Shown: positions 16,976 to 26,672, counted from the stretch's first letter. The stretch is DNA of 64,000 nt from Amycolatopsis sp. EV170708-02-1 (GCF_022479115.1 NZ_CP092497.1:7254001-7318000); one strand, 5' to 3'. The notes: generated by a model from the letters alone, not told the origin. Made by a program: numbers and translations.

Positions 16976-18148
16976 ATGCAGAACCAGCACATCGCCATGA
17001 TCGGCTCCACCGCGCCGAGTCATATCTATCCCTCGCTGGCGATCATCCGTGAGCTGGTCGCTCGCGGGCACCGGGTCAGCTACGCCGTGGGCGAGCCGCT
17101 CACCGGGTTGATCGAACCGACCGGGGCCGAGGTCGTCCCGCACCCTTCGATCCTCCCGCTCGGCGATCAGTCGGCGTGGCCGGAGGATCCGGCGTCGCAG
17201 ATGCGGGTCTTCCTCGACGAAGGCATCCAGGCGATGCCGGTGCTCACCGATTTCTACGACGAGAACCGCCCGGACCTGCTGCTGTACGACATCGGCGGGC
17301 TCCCGGCGCCGCTGCTGGCCAGGCGTTACGGCGTTCCGGCGGTGCAGCTTTCCCCGACGTACGTCGCCTGGGAAGGCTACGAAGAGGACATGGGCGAGAT
17401 GCTGACCGCGATCCGGACCTCACCGTCCGGAAAGGACTATTCCGCCACTTTCACCCGCTGGCTGAACGAGAACGGTATCGAGGCCGACGCCTGGGACTGG
17501 ATCTCCCATCCGCCGCAGGTGCTCGCGCTGCTGCCGAGGGCGATGCAGCCGAACGTCGAACGGGTGCCCTCGTCGGTCCGGTTCGTCGGCCCGGCGCTGG
17601 ACCCGGAACGTCTCGCCGACCGGAGCTGGACCCCGCCGTCGAACGGCAGGAAGGTCCTGCTGATGTCGCTCGGCACGGCGTTCACCGACCAGCTCGACCT
17701 GTTCCGCGCCTGCGTGGACGGGTTCCGCGATTCGGTATGGCACGTCGTCATCTCGATCGGCCAGACCGATCCGGCCGAGCTCGGGCCGCTGCCGGACCAC
17801 ATCGAGGTCCATCGGTTCGTGCCGCAGCTCGCGGTGCTGGAGGCCGCGTCGGCGTTCATCACGCACGCCGGCATGGGCGGCAGCACGGAATCGCTGTGGT
17901 ACGGCGTGCCGACCGTCGCGATCCCGCTGGCCACCGACGGCTTCGGCAACGCGGCGAAACTGGCCGAACTCGGCGTCGGTGAGCAGCTTGCGGCCGACGA
18001 GGTGACGGCCTCGACGCTGCGTGCCGCTGTCGAGCGAGTGGCCGGTTCGCCCTCGGTGGCCGCGCGGCTCGCCGAGGTGCGGGCCGAGACTCGCGGGAAC
18101 GGCGGCATCGACAAGGCGGCGGATGCCGTGGAGTCCTTCCTCGCCTAA
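16976..18148 (+). CDS. Macrolide glycosyltransferase (OleD/MGT type)
   Basis: A 390-residue GT1-family, GT-B fold enzyme that would inactivate macrolides in the cytoplasm by transfer of a sugar (usually glucose from UDP-glucose). It aligns well with OleD/OleI: HIAMIGSTAPSHIYPSLAIIRELVARGHRV holds the catalytic His (residue 16), LYDIGGLPAPLLARRYGVPA the partner Asp, and HAGMGGSTESLWYGVPTVAIP the UDP-sugar motif. AGGA precedes the ATG. It stands alone, without a biosynthetic cluster, so it looks like a resistance gene. It is probably controlled by the leader at 16855-16944. Confidence 0.88.
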   Translation: MQNQHIAMIGSTAPSHIYPSLAIIRELVARGHRVSYAVGEPLTGLIEPTGAEVVPHPSILPLGDQSAWPEDPASQMRVFLDEGIQAMPVLTDFYDENRPDLLLYDIGGLPAPLLARRYGVPAVQLSPTYVAWEGYEEDMGEMLTAIRTSPSGKDYSATFTRWLNENGIEADAWDWISHPPQVLALLPRAMQPNVERVPSSVRFVGPALDPERLADRSWTPPSNGRKVLLMSLGTAFTDQLDLFRACVDGFRDSVWHVVISIGQTDPAELGPLPDHIEVHRFVPQLAVLEAASAFITHAGMGGSTESLWYGVPTVAIPLATDGFGNAAKLAELGVGEQLAADEVTASTLRAAVERVAGSPSVAARLAEVRAETRGNGGIDKAADAVESFLA

Positions 18149-18151
18149 CCC

Positions 18152-18197
18152 CTCGTGAGTGGTAAGGACGGTTAGAACCGTCCTTACCACTCACGAG
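18152..18197. terminator. 22-bp perfect hairpin terminator
   Basis: Arms 18152-18173 and 18176-18197 are complementary over 22 bp with only 2 nt between them. It lies between the stops of the convergent glycosyltransferase and PLP-fusion genes. Confidence 0.75.
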
Positions 18198-18202
18198 ACG
18201 AA

Positions 18203-19927
18203 TCAGCCCCGGATCTCGTTCAGGTAGTTGTAGATCGTGTACCGCGTGACGTCGAGCTCCCCGGCGAGGTGGTCCACCGAGTCCTTGATGAGGAAGAACC
18301 CCGCCTCGTCCAGTTCCCGGACCACGGCCGCCTTGTGCCGTTTCTTCATCAGGTCCACCGGGATCCCGGCCTTCGCCACCGCGCGCCCGACCAGGAACCG
18401 CTGCAGGCTGTCGACGTCCGGCGGGAACGTCTCGGGTTCGTGCCCGTTGGCCTTCGGCGCGCCGTCGGACAGCCGGTTGACACACAGGCAGCCGATCGCG
18501 ACCCCGTCGGCGTCCCGCAGGAACAGCGTCGACGACCGGATCGCGCGCCCGTCGGGACCGTGGGTCTCGTAGTTCGTCAGATCCTGCGTGGTGCCGCGGC
18601 GGACCAGGCCCAGCAGCAGATCCGTCATCGGCCCGCCGACCGTCCGGCCGGTGAGGTCCCCCGCGATGGCGACGATCGAGTCCGGCAGCCTGCTCAGGTC
18701 GTGCAGCAGGACCTCGTTGCCCGGCCCCAGCATCGCCGCGAGCGCGTGCACCGCCGGGACGAGCGCGGTGAGCAGATCGCCCGAGGCCGCGGATGCGACG
18801 ACCGGCGTTTCGAAGACACGAGCCGGTTTCTTCAGCCGCTCCAACGCCGAACGCACCTGTTCCGCCGCGCTCGCCGGGGTGGACGCGTGCGGCGACAGCC
18901 GGACGTGTTCCGGCCGCACGGTCGCCGCGATCCCGGCGTTCGCCAGCGCGGAACCCACCTGTTCGGCCGCGTGCCCCGGCAGCGTGAAGGCGAGGATCCC
19001 GGCCCGCCGCTCGACGGCCGAAACCACTTCCCCGCCGGCGGATTTCACGACCTCTTCGAGCTCGCCGACCCGTTCGGCGATCCGCCCGGCGATGGCGCCG
19101 ACGCCCGCTTCCTCGACCAGTTCCAGCGCGGCCGCGAACGCGCCCGAGGTGATCGGGCTCAGGTTCGAGATCGACCACGCGGCCGCGGTGTCGTCCGCCG
19201 GATGGATCTCGTCGTCGAACAGGCCGGGGTCGCGGGCACCGGTCCAGCCGGAGAGGATCGGCTCCATCCGCTCCAGCGCGCGATCGGACAGCACGGCGAA
19301 ACCGGTTCCCCAGCCCGCCCGCAGCCACTTCTGCCCGCCGACGACGAGCACGTCCGCGACCTCCCACGGCGCCTCGGTCACGCCGAAGCCCTGGATCCCG
19401 TCGACCACGAGAAGCCGGTCCCCCACCACCTCGCGGATGGCCGCCAGGTCGGCGCGGTACCCGGTGCGGAAGTCGACCGCGCTCACGCTCACCAGCGACG
19501 TCTCCGGGGTCAGCGCCGCCTTGACCGCGTCCGCGGTGACGTTGCCCAGCGGCAGCCGTCGCACGGTCAGCCGTCCCGCCTGTTCCGCGCGGGCCCACGG
19601 ATAGGTGTTGGCCGGGAACTCCGCCGCCGACACCAGTGCCTCGCCACCCGGCGCGTTGAACGCGGCCTGGAACAAGCCGAGACTGGTGTGCGGCAACAGC
19701 ACCGTGTGGTCGGTGTCGCTGCCGGAAAGCCGCGCGGCGGCGGCCTTGGCCCTGGTCTCCTGCCGCATCAGGTCGTCCACAGTGGACGGACCGGCCTTCG
19801 TCGAGGCGTCGAGCAGGCTCGCCGTCGTGTCGAGCACGGCGTGCGACGGCGGGCCGAACCGGGCGAAGTCGAGGTACCCGGCCGGTTCGCCGAACTGCAG
19901 CAGGTACCGCGGCGAGATCCGCGTCAT
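18203..19927 (-). CDS. Class V PLP-dependent enzyme fused to a YheO/DauR-type regulator
   Basis: A 574-residue two-part protein. Residues about 15-370 are a class V aminotransferase/cysteine-desulfurase fold: [11 protein letters not shown] carries the Asp that pairs with the PLP ring nitrogen (about 176), and [14 protein letters not shown] the Schiff-base Lys (about 200). Residues about 383-485 are a YheO-like PAS domain ([37 protein letters not shown]). The last 55 residues are its HTH_22 ([31 protein letters not shown]). It is the last gene of an amino-acid ABC operon and overlaps the ATPase. It may sense or degrade an amino acid, as DauR does for D-arginine; the fusion makes enzyme and regulator one chain. 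Confidence 0.82.
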   Translation of the reverse strand: MTRISPRYLLQFGEPAGYLDFARFGPPSHAVLDTTASLLDASTKAGPSTVDDLMRQETRAKAAAARLSGSDTDHTVLLPHTSLGLFQAAFNAPGGEALVSAAEFPANTYPWARAEQAGRLTVRRLPLGNVTADAVKAALTPETSLVSVSAVDFRTGYRADLAAIREVVGDRLLVVDGIQGFGVTEAPWEVADVLVVGGQKWLRAGWGTGFAVLSDRALERMEPILSGWTGARDPGLFDDEIHPADDTAAAWSISNLSPITSGAFAAALELVEEAGVGAIAGRIAERVGELEEVVKSAGGEVVSAVERRAGILAFTLPGHAAEQVGSALANAGIAATVRPEHVRLSPHASTPASAAEQVRSALERLKKPARVFETPVVASAASGDLLTALVPAVHALAAMLGPGNEVLLHDLSRLPDSIVAIAGDLTGRTVGGPMTDLLLGLVRRGTTQDLTNYETHGPDGRAIRSSTLFLRDADGVAIGCLCVNRLSDGAPKANGHEPETFPPDVDSLQRFLVGRAVAKAGIPVDLMKKRHKAAVVRELDEAGFFLIKDSVDHLAGELDVTRYTIYNYLNEIRG

Positions 19928-20697
19928 GCGAGGACCCTGGCCAGGAACTGCTTGGTCCGCTCGTGCTTCGGGGAGCTCAGGAGCTCCCCCGGCGGGCCGG
20001 TCTCGACGACCGTGCCGTCGGCCATGAACACCACCTCGTCCGCGGCCTCGGCCGCGAACCCCATTTCGTGCGTCACCACGACCATCGTCATCCCCTCCGC
20101 GGCCAAACTACCCATCACCGCCAGCACCTCGCCCACGAGTTCCGGATCCAGCGCCGACGTCGGCTCGTCGAACAGCATCAGCTTCGGTTTCATCGCGAGC
20201 GACCGCGCGATCGCGACCCGCTGCTGCTGCCCGCCCGAAAGTTGCGCCGGGTACGCGTCGGCGCGGTGCGCGAGACCGACCCTGTCGAGCAGGTCGAGCG
20301 CCTGCTCCCGGGCCTCCTCCAGGGGGACGCCGAGCACCCGCACCGGCCCCTCGACGACGTTCTGCAGCGCCGTCCGGTGGCCGAACAGGTTGAACCGCTG
20401 GAACACCATGCCGATGTCGCGCCGCTGCCGGGCGACCTCGCGTTCCTTCAGCTCGTACAGTTTGCCGTCGCGCAGCCGGAACCCGATCGGTTCGCCGTCG
20501 ACCCAGACCTGCCCGGCGTCGATCGTCTCCAGATGGTTGACACAGCGCAGGAAGGTGCTCTTCCCCGCGCCGGACGGGCCGAGCAGGCAGACCACCTGTC
20601 CTTTGTGGACTTCGAGGTCGATCCCGCCCAGCACCTCGGTGTGGCCGTAGCTCTTGCGGACGCCGACGGCCTTGAGCAGTGGCTCAGACACGTTCAC
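19924..20697 (-). CDS. Polar amino-acid ABC transporter ATP-binding protein
   Basis: A 257-residue GlnQ/HisP-type ATPase. Walker [11 protein letters not shown]-loop region [18 protein letters not shown], signature LSGGQQQRV, Walker [20 protein letters not shown] 20697 is the start, within the end of the permease gene (14-nt overlap). The FxLF and TSALDPE features place it in the polar amino-acid uptake group. Confidence 0.93.
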   Translation of the reverse strand: MNVSEPLLKAVGVRKSYGHTEVLGGIDLEVHKGQVVCLLGPSGAGKSTFLRCVNHLETIDAGQVWVDGEPIGFRLRDGKLYELKEREVARQRRDIGMVFQRFNLFGHRTALQNVVEGPVRVLGVPLEEAREQALDLLDRVGLAHRADAYPAQLSGGQQQRVAIARSLAMKPKLMLFDEPTSALDPELVGEVLAVMGSLAAEGMTMVVVTHEMGFAAEAADEVVFMADGTVVETGPPGELLSSPKHERTKQFLARVLA

Positions 20698-21598
20698 TCC
20701 TCACCAATGGCGCGGTGCGCAGGGCCTTGGCGGCGCGGGAGAACGCGCTCCGCGACCGGTCTTCGGAGTCGAAGGCGCGCTCCAGGTAGTGCTGTCCCAC
20801 CCCGGCAACGGTCACCACGACCATGTACCAGACGGCGGCGGCCAGCAGGGTCTCCATCACCAGCAGGTTGTTGGACGAGATGTTGTTGGCGGCGTGGATC
20901 AGTTCGGTCACGCCGATCACCGACGCCATCGACGTCCCCTTGAGCATGTTGATGAAATCGTTGCCGGTCGGCGGGATGATCACCCGCATCGCCTGCGGCA
21001 GCACCACGCGGCGCAGGGTCGCGCCCGGCGACATCCCGATCGACTTCGCCGCCTCGGTCTGTCCACTGTCGACACTGTTCAGCCCGGCACGGACGATCTC
21101 CGCCATATACGCGCTTTCGTTGAGCGCCAAGCCGAGCAGCGCGGCGGTGAACGCGGTGATCAGCACGTTGGTCTGCTCGTGCAGCAGGTAGCCGCCGAAC
21201 GGCAACGGGATCGAGATGAACTCGAAGACCAGCGCCAGGTTGTACCAGATCAGGATCTGCAGCAGCACCGGAAGCCCGCGGAACAGCCAGATGTAGCCCG
21301 CCGCGAACCAGCGCGCCACCGGATTCGCCGAGCGGCGCATCAATGCGATCACGATCCCGATGACGATCGCCGCCCCCTGCGCGATCACCGCGAGCAGCAC
21401 GGTGTTGAGCAGGCCGACCGCCATCACGCGGTACCACAGGAACTCGGGGACCGAATCCCACTGGATCTGCGCGTTGCCGAGCGCGATCCCGAGCAGGATC
21501 AGCAGCACCAGGATGATCGCGGCGCTGATCCACCGGCCCCAGTGTTTGCGCCGGACGATCGGCAGCGGCTCTGCCACTGACCGATCAGCTTCCGCCAT
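20684..21598 (-). CDS. Polar amino-acid ABC transporter permease
   Basis: A 304-residue HisM/GlnP-type permease. Five to six membrane segments; [16 protein letters not shown] and the EAA loop [29 protein letters not shown] are clear. The ATG at 21598 overlaps the binding-protein stop by 14 nt. It probably works as a homodimer because no second permease is present. Confidence 0.93.
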   Translation of the reverse strand: MAEADRSVAEPLPIVRRKHWGRWISAAIILVLLILLGIALGNAQIQWDSVPEFLWYRVMAVGLLNTVLLAVIAQGAAIVIGIVIALMRRSANPVARWFAAGYIWLFRGLPVLLQILIWYNLALVFEFISIPLPFGGYLLHEQTNVLITAFTAALLGLALNESAYMAEIVRAGLNSVDSGQTEAAKSIGMSPGATLRRVVLPQAMRVIIPPTGNDFINMLKGTSMASVIGVTELIHAANNISSNNLLVMETLLAAAVWYMVVVTVAGVGQHYLERAFDSEDRSRSAFSRAAKALRTAPLVRSERV

Positions 21599-22553
21599 TG
21601 AGCTTCGCCTCCTTGAGCGCGCCCTGCTCGACGCCCCAGGCCTGGAGGATCTTGCCGTAGCCGCCGTCGGCGATCAGGGACTGCAGCGCCTTCTGGATCG
21701 ACTCGGCGAGCGGCTTGTTCTCCTTGTTGACGCCGATCCCGTACGGTCCGCCGTTGATGGGCTCGCCGGGGACGACCTCGAAGAACTTGCCCTCGCCCGC
21801 GGTCCGGGAGATGTAGACCGCGCTGGGCAGGTCGTTGAGGATGGCGGCGACCCGGCCGGTGCGGAGCTGGTTTTGGTTCTGGGTGTCGGAATCGGTCGCG
21901 GTGACGGTCAGCGCGGGCTTGCCCGCCTGCGCGCACTTGCCGTTCTGCTCTTCGGCGAACTTCTGGTGGCTGGTTCCCTGCACCACCGCGACGTTCTTGC
22001 CGCACAACGTGTCCGGCCCGGAGATCTGGTCGGGGTTGCCCTTGCGGACCATGATCGTGATGCCGGACGAGAAGTAGTCGACGAAATCGATCTGCGCTTG
22101 CCGGGTCTTCGTGTCGTTCATCGCGGCCATCGTGAGGTCGACCCGGCCGGACTGGAGGCTCGTGATCAGCGAACCGAACGCCATGTCCTGGTGGTGCACG
22201 GTGACGCCCAGCTTCTTGCCGATGGCCTTGGCGAGGTCGACCTCGTAGCCGATCGGGGTCTTGCCGTCGGCGGCGTAGAAGTTGTTCGGCGCGGACTGGA
22301 GATTCGAGGCCAGGTGCAGCATCCCGGCCTGCGTGTACTTCGCGGGCAGGGTGCCGGCGACGGCGGCGTCCTTCTGGACGGACTCGATCAGCGCGGTCGT
22401 GTCCGGGATCGCGGCGGGCGCGCCCGGCGCCGCGGGCTCCTGGCCGCCGGCTCCGTCGGGCCCGCCTCCGCAGGCCGCGGTGACGAGCGCGGCAAGGCCG
22501 GTGAGCACGGCCAAGCGCCAGGTTCGGTTCAGGGTGAGCGGCGTCGACGGCAT
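21585..22553 (-). CDS. Amino-acid ABC transporter substrate-binding lipoprotein
   Basis: A 322-residue SBP_bac_3 family lipoprotein (lipobox TAAC near residue 26). Family landmarks are TPIGYEVDLAKAIGKKLGV, LQSGRVDLTMAAMNDTKTRQAQIDFVDYF and GPYGIGVNKENKPLAESIQKALQ. It is the first gene of the operon with permease, ATPase and the PLP-regulator fusion. The ligand is a polar amino acid that I cannot name. Confidence 0.9.
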   Translation of the reverse strand: MPSTPLTLNRTWRLAVLTGLAALVTAACGGGPDGAGGQEPAAPGAPAAIPDTTALIESVQKDAAVAGTLPAKYTQAGMLHLASNLQSAPNNFYAADGKTPIGYEVDLAKAIGKKLGVTVHHQDMAFGSLITSLQSGRVDLTMAAMNDTKTRQAQIDFVDYFSSGITIMVRKGNPDQISGPDTLCGKNVAVVQGTSHQKFAEEQNGKCAQAGKPALTVTATDSDTQNQNQLRTGRVAAILNDLPSAVYISRTAGEGKFFEVVPGEPINGGPYGIGVNKENKPLAESIQKALQSLIADGGYGKILQAWGVEQGALKEAKLNGGS

Positions 22554-22601
22554 GACGGACCTCCACGGTGCCTCGGGTGGTCGCCGACGCTACAACTGCG
22601 T

Positions 22602-22627
22602 GTTGAAGAGGTCAACAGGCGGTTGAA
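22602..22627 (-). promoter_or_regulatory. Candidate operator upstream of the amino-acid ABC operon
   Basis: GTTGA (22602-22606) and TCAAC (22612-22616) are inverted with 5 nt between them. A further GTTGAA copy begins at 22622. Located 50-75 bp before the binding-protein start, this could be the site for the operon's own PLP/YheO regulator. Weak evidence. Confidence 0.3.
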
Positions 22628-22648
22628 TTCTTGTCTTGCTGATGTCAC

Positions 22649-22691
22649 GAAAGGGTCGTTCAGGACATTTTGTGTCCTGAACGACCCTTTC
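22649..22691. terminator. 19-bp perfect hairpin terminator
   Basis: Arms 22649-22667 and 22673-22691 are complementary over 19 bp around a TTTTG loop. It lies just after the GH8 stop and before the amino-acid ABC promoter. Confidence 0.75.
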
Positions 22692-22724
22692 CTGGCAGTT
22701 CAGTGCGCGGTCACCGCCGCCGGA

Positions 22725-23942
22725 TCAGACCGCGATGTAGTTCCCCGACAGGATGATCAGGACCTGCACGGTGATGCCGGTGCCGTAGTAGTCGTCAGCC
22801 TGCGGCGACCAGGACGTGACGCGGGTCCACAGCTTGTCCAGCCAGGCCTGGCTGCCCGGGTCGTTCATCGCCGCGATGGCGAACGACGCGGTGAAGCAGG
22901 GGTGCTCGCCGGACTCGCCCGAGATCTTGGCGCCCGACAGCGTGTAGCCCTGGTTGATCTTGGCGGGGTCGCCGCCGGTGGCCTGCTGGATCCAGGTGTT
23001 CATCTTCCGCACCTGCCCCTGCGCCGGGCTGCCCGACACGGTGATGCCGTCGACGCCGAGACGCCACGGGTCGCGGCAGGCGTTCCAGCTGAAGTGCTGC
23101 GGGTGGTCCTCCATGTAGTCCGCCGGAGCGGGCTTCGGCGTGGAGTTGGTGTTGACGACGAAGTCCGGGATCAGGCCGGTCTTCGGCGCGTACTGCTGCT
23201 GCAGCTGCGTGACCGCCTTCTCCTGCCGGGTCCGGACCTGACCCCAGAACGAGTCCCCAGTGGCCTTCTCGAACGCGCGAAGATGCCCCGGCATCCAGTC
23301 CGAGGAGCGCGAACCGTTGATGTACTTGCCGCTGTCGGCCCAGTCCGCCAGCCGCATGAACTTGGTGTCGGGGTTGACCTCGCTGCGCTTGATCGCCTTG
23401 ATGATCCGCAGCGCCTCGGCCTTGTAGTTGACCGAACCCCCGCTGCCCCAGACCTTGTCGGCGAGGAGCAGGCCGTAGGCGATCTCGAGGTCGCCGTCGG
23501 TCGCCGAGTCACTGCCGTTGACGCTCTTGCAGTTCGGATCCTGTTCGGCGGCGTGCAGGTCCTTGTCGATCACGGACGGGTGCGCCTTCACGAACTTGAG
23601 GATGCCGTCGAAGACCGTGCGCGCCTGCGGGTCCTTGGCGCCCATCATGGCCGCGATGGTCATGCCGTAGCCCTGGCCCTCGGCCACGAAGGCGTGGTCG
23701 GCGTCCGGCGCCTTGACCGCGTAGGTGCCCGCGCCACACTTGGTGGTCAGGAAGTTCTTCTTCCAGAAGTCGTAGTACTTGGCCAGCGCCGCGTCCTGCG
23801 CCGACTGGCTCGCCGACGGGCGCAGAACGCCCGGCAGGTAAGGGGTCCCCTGAGTGGTCACCGCGATGGCGGGGGCGGTCGTGGCGACCAGCCCGGCGGT
23901 CAGCGCGGCCGCGGCCAGCACTGTCCGAACGGTCTTTCTCAT
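22725..23942 (-). CDS. Secreted glycoside hydrolase family 8 enzyme
   Basis: A 405-residue secreted enzyme with a signal peptide (cleavage near APAIA). GH8 members cut beta-1,4 links in cellulose, chitosan or lichenan by an inverting mechanism. The catalytic acid Glu is in VAEGQGYGMTIAAMM and a conserved Asp is in SATDGDLEIAYGLLLAD. Further family landmarks are WMPGHLRAFEKATGD and HFSWNACRDPWRLGVD. There is no carbohydrate-binding module. Substrate cannot be decided between cellulose and chitosan. Confidence 0.88.
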   Translation of the reverse strand: MRKTVRTVLAAAALTAGLVATTAPAIAVTTQGTPYLPGVLRPSASQSAQDAALAKYYDFWKKNFLTTKCGAGTYAVKAPDADHAFVAEGQGYGMTIAAMMGAKDPQARTVFDGILKFVKAHPSVIDKDLHAAEQDPNCKSVNGSDSATDGDLEIAYGLLLADKVWGSGGSVNYKAEALRIIKAIKRSEVNPDTKFMRLADWADSGKYINGSRSSDWMPGHLRAFEKATGDSFWGQVRTRQEKAVTQLQQQYAPKTGLIPDFVVNTNSTPKPAPADYMEDHPQHFSWNACRDPWRLGVDGITVSGSPAQGQVRKMNTWIQQATGGDPAKINQGYTLSGAKISGESGEHPCFTASFAIAAMNDPGSQAWLDKLWTRVTSWSPQADDYYGTGITVQVLIILSGNYIAV

Positions 23943-24084
23943 GGCTCCTCCGGGAAACGTCGTTGGTGGCGGCGGCGCGTTCCGAGAGTGACATCCGGAT
24001 CAGGCAAAAACAAGAGAGTTAAGAAAGTTTCCTTACTATTACCTCAAATGACGCCTGTGTGACCGGTGCCCTAGCGTTGACACC

Positions 24085-24486
24085 ATGAAGATCGACCTGA
24101 GCGAACGCGGCGAAGCCTTCCGGGAATTCTGGACCGAACGGCAGCTCGCCACCCTGACCACCGTCCGCCCGGACGGAACCCCGCATGTCGTCGCGGTCGG
24201 GGTCACGGTGGACTTCGAGGCCGGGATCGCCCGGGTGATCACGTTCCGCTCGTCCAAGAAGGCCCGCCTGGTCAAGGAAGCGGGCGAAAACGGCATTCCG
24301 GTCGCCGCTTGTCAGCTCGACGGGCCTCGCTGGTCCACTTTGGAGGGACGCGCGGTATTGCGCGAAGACCCGGAGTCCGTGCGCGACGCCGAGAATCGCT
24401 ACGCCGCGCGCTACCGGCAGCCCAAGCCGAACCCGGAACGCGTGGTCATCGAGATCACCGTGACCCGGGTGCTCGGCAACGCCTGA
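24085..24486 (+). CDS. PPOX-class (F420/FMN) split-barrel flavoprotein
   Basis: A 133-residue pyridoxamine-phosphate-oxidase-like protein. FWTERQLATLTTVRPDGTPHVVAVGV is the usual first strand pair, and RVITFRSSKKARLVKE the phosphate-binding part. Small actinobacterial members of this type mostly bind F420. The substrate is unknown. Its stop codon lies inside the hairpin shared with the convergent TetR gene. Confidence 0.82.
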   Translation: MKIDLSERGEAFREFWTERQLATLTTVRPDGTPHVVAVGVTVDFEAGIARVITFRSSKKARLVKEAGENGIPVAACQLDGPRWSTLEGRAVLREDPESVRDAENRYAARYRQPKPNPERVVIEITVTRVLGNA

Positions 24487-24559
24487 AGGACGCTTTCCCC
24501 GCATCTCACGCGGTGAAGGACGCTTTCGCCGCGTCGCATGCGGTGAAAGCGTCCTTCAG
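24483..24559. terminator. Repeat hairpin covering both stop codons
   Basis: TGAAGGACGCTTTC occurs at 24484-24497 and again at 24514-24527, with its inverted copy at 24545-24558. Either direct copy can pair with the inverted one. The hairpin includes the stop codons of both convergent genes and so serves both as terminator. Confidence 0.7.
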
Positions 24560-25107
24560 CTCCCGCTCTGGCCGGCGAGCACCAGCCGCGTGTATTCGTC
24601 CAGGATCTCGCCGAGGTCGGTGAACTCGCCCGCCGAGGCCACCTGCTGGTAGCCGACCAGCAGCGCCAGCCCGAGCGAGGTCACGACCTCGGCGCGACGC
24701 CGGTCGGGGATCAGCTCGGCCACCACGCGCCCGACCGTCTTGACCCGGGCGTCGTCGACGCGTTTCTGCGCCACGCGAACGGTTTCGTCGTTCGCCGCCC
24801 AGGCGCGGATGGCCGCTTCCGCACGATGGCGGAGTCCGCGCGTCAGGCTCATCAGCGCGGCGAAGTCCGCCTCGGGGCCGCCGGAACCGAAGTCCAGTTC
24901 GCGCAGGATCCGCACCTGCCGCTGCGCCCAGAAGTCGAGCAGGGCGCCGACGAACCCGGGCCAGCCGCCGAAATGGTGGTAGAACGATCCGCTGGTGACG
25001 CCGAGGCGTCTGCCGAGCGCACCGACGTTGAGCCCGGCGAACCCGGACTCGGCGAGGATCTCCAACGCCGCGTCGAAGTACTGCTCGCGGCTGACCGTGG
25101 CCGGCAT
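24556..25107 (-). CDS. TetR-family transcriptional regulator
   Basis: A 183-residue repressor starting at ATG 25107, overlapping the acyl-CoA synthetase stop (TGATG). The HTH is FAGLNVGALGRRLGVTSGSFYHHFGGWPGFVGALL. The C-terminal ligand domain is all-helical. Co-transcribed with the synthetase, it likely represses that operon through the palindrome at 26702-26719 and responds to an acyl-CoA or fatty acid. Confidence 0.88.
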   Translation of the reverse strand: MPATVSREQYFDAALEILAESGFAGLNVGALGRRLGVTSGSFYHHFGGWPGFVGALLDFWAQRQVRILRELDFGSGGPEADFAALMSLTRGLRHRAEAAIRAWAANDETVRVAQKRVDDARVKTVGRVVAELIPDRRRAEVVTSLGLALLVGYQQVASAGEFTDLGEILDEYTRLVLAGQSGS

Positions 25108-26672
25108 CAGACGGCGCGCTCCCGCCCCTCCCAGTACGGGCGCCGCAGGGTGCGTTTGAGGATCTTGCCGGTCGCGTTGCGCGGCAACGCCTCCACGATC
25201 TCGACCGTCCGCGGGCATTTGTAGTGCGCCAGGCGTTCCCGGCAGTACTCGACGAGTTCTTCGCCGTCGACCCGCTCCCCCTGCGCCGGGGCGACCACCG
25301 CCTTGACCTGCTCGCCCCAGCGATCGTCGGGGATCCCGATCACGGCGACCTCGCCGACCGCGGGATGTTCGGCGATGACCCGCTCCACCTCGGGCGAATA
25401 GACGTTCTCGCCACCGGTGATGATCATGTCCTTCACCCGGTCTTCGATGAAGACGAACCCGCCGTCGTCGACCCTGCCGACGTCACCGCTGCGGACCCAG
25501 CCGTCGACGATCGTCTCGGCGGTCGCCTCGGGTTTGCCCAGATAGCCCGCCATCGCCTGATCGGTCCGGAACCACAGCTCGCCAGGGACGCCCGGTTCGA
25601 CGTCTTCGAGAGTCGCCGGATCGACGACGCGCATCCCCACCGCGGGCAGCACCGTGCCCGCCGACGCCAGCCGCTCCGGCCGGGCGGGGTCGCGATGCGC
25701 GTCCGGACCGAGCGTCGTCACCACCCCGGACAGCTCGGTCATACCGTAGACCTGCACGAACCGGGTGTCCGGCCAGGCCGCGAGCGCCTTGCGCAGCAAG
25801 GGAAGCGGCATCGGAGAAGCTCCGTAGCCCAGGTACTTCAACCGCGCGAACGCGGCGACGGCCCGCTCCCCCGCCTGCATGATGCCGGCGACCACGGCGG
25901 GCACCAGGAAAGCGTGCGTGACCCCTTCGGCGAGCGCGCCCAGCAGCGACTTGCCGTCGGGCTCGCGCGTCATCGTCGTCGGTTGCCCATAGTGGAAACC
26001 GATGATCGCGTAACAACTCCCGCCGACATGGAACAGCGGCATCGCCACCAGGTTGCGGTCGCCGTCGCCCATCGGGAACGCGGCCCCCGCGTTGCGGCTG
26101 TGCGCCAGCAGGTTCCGGTGCGTCAGGACGGCGCCCTTGGGGAATCCGGTGGTGCCGCTGGTGTAGATGATCAGCGCGCCGTCGTGTTCGTCGACCTCGG
26201 ATGCCATCCCGGCGGGCGTCGCGTCGGCCAGGAAGTCCTCGTACTGATCGTCTTCTCCGCCGACGACGATCACGCGCTCGACCGACGGCAGCCGATCGCG
26301 CAGCGCCTCGACGGCGGGCAGCAGTTCCGGACCGGCGAAGACGACCCGCGCGCCGCTGTCACCGAGGACGTACGCCAGCTCCTCCGGGGCGAGACGCCAG
26401 TTGACGACCGCGTTCGCCGCCCCGAGCGACGACGCGCCGAAGGTCACTTCCAGGCAGGCGGGCGTGTTCTTGTCGACGAAGGCGACCCTGTCACCTCTGC
26501 CGATTCCGGCGGCGGCGAGCGCGCCGGTGACGCGCCTCGCCCGCTCGTCGAGCTCGGCCCAGGTGAGCCGCCGCCCTGAGAACGAGAGGGCCTCCCGCTC
26601 GGGAATCGTCTTCGCCCAATGCGCGAAAAGTTCACCGAGAAGCCGCACATCCGGACGCGCGTCGTCGGGCAT
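25107..26672 (-). CDS. AMP-dependent acyl-CoA synthetase (FadD-like)
   Basis: A 521-residue ANL-superfamily enzyme that activates a carboxylic acid through an acyl-AMP to an acyl-CoA. P-loop LIIYTSGTTGFPKGAVLTHRN, adenine motif QVYGMTELSG, YLGKPEATAETIVDGWVRSGDVGRVDDGG, hinge IEDRVKDMIITGGENVYS and catalytic Lys in PRNATGKILKRTLR are all present. Chain-length preference is unknown. It is transcribed with a TetR regulator. Confidence 0.92.
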   Translation of the reverse strand: MPDDARPDVRLLGELFAHWAKTIPEREALSFSGRRLTWAELDERARRVTGALAAAGIGRGDRVAFVDKNTPACLEVTFGASSLGAANAVVNWRLAPEELAYVLGDSGARVVFAGPELLPAVEALRDRLPSVERVIVVGGEDDQYEDFLADATPAGMASEVDEHDGALIIYTSGTTGFPKGAVLTHRNLLAHSRNAGAAFPMGDGDRNLVAMPLFHVGGSCYAIIGFHYGQPTTMTREPDGKSLLGALAEGVTHAFLVPAVVAGIMQAGERAVAAFARLKYLGYGASPMPLPLLRKALAAWPDTRFVQVYGMTELSGVVTTLGPDAHRDPARPERLASAGTVLPAVGMRVVDPATLEDVEPGVPGELWFRTDQAMAGYLGKPEATAETIVDGWVRSGDVGRVDDGGFVFIEDRVKDMIITGGENVYSPEVERVIAEHPAVGEVAVIGIPDDRWGEQVKAVVAPAQGERVDGEELVEYCRERLAHYKCPRTVEIVEALPRNATGKILKRTLRRPYWEGRERAV

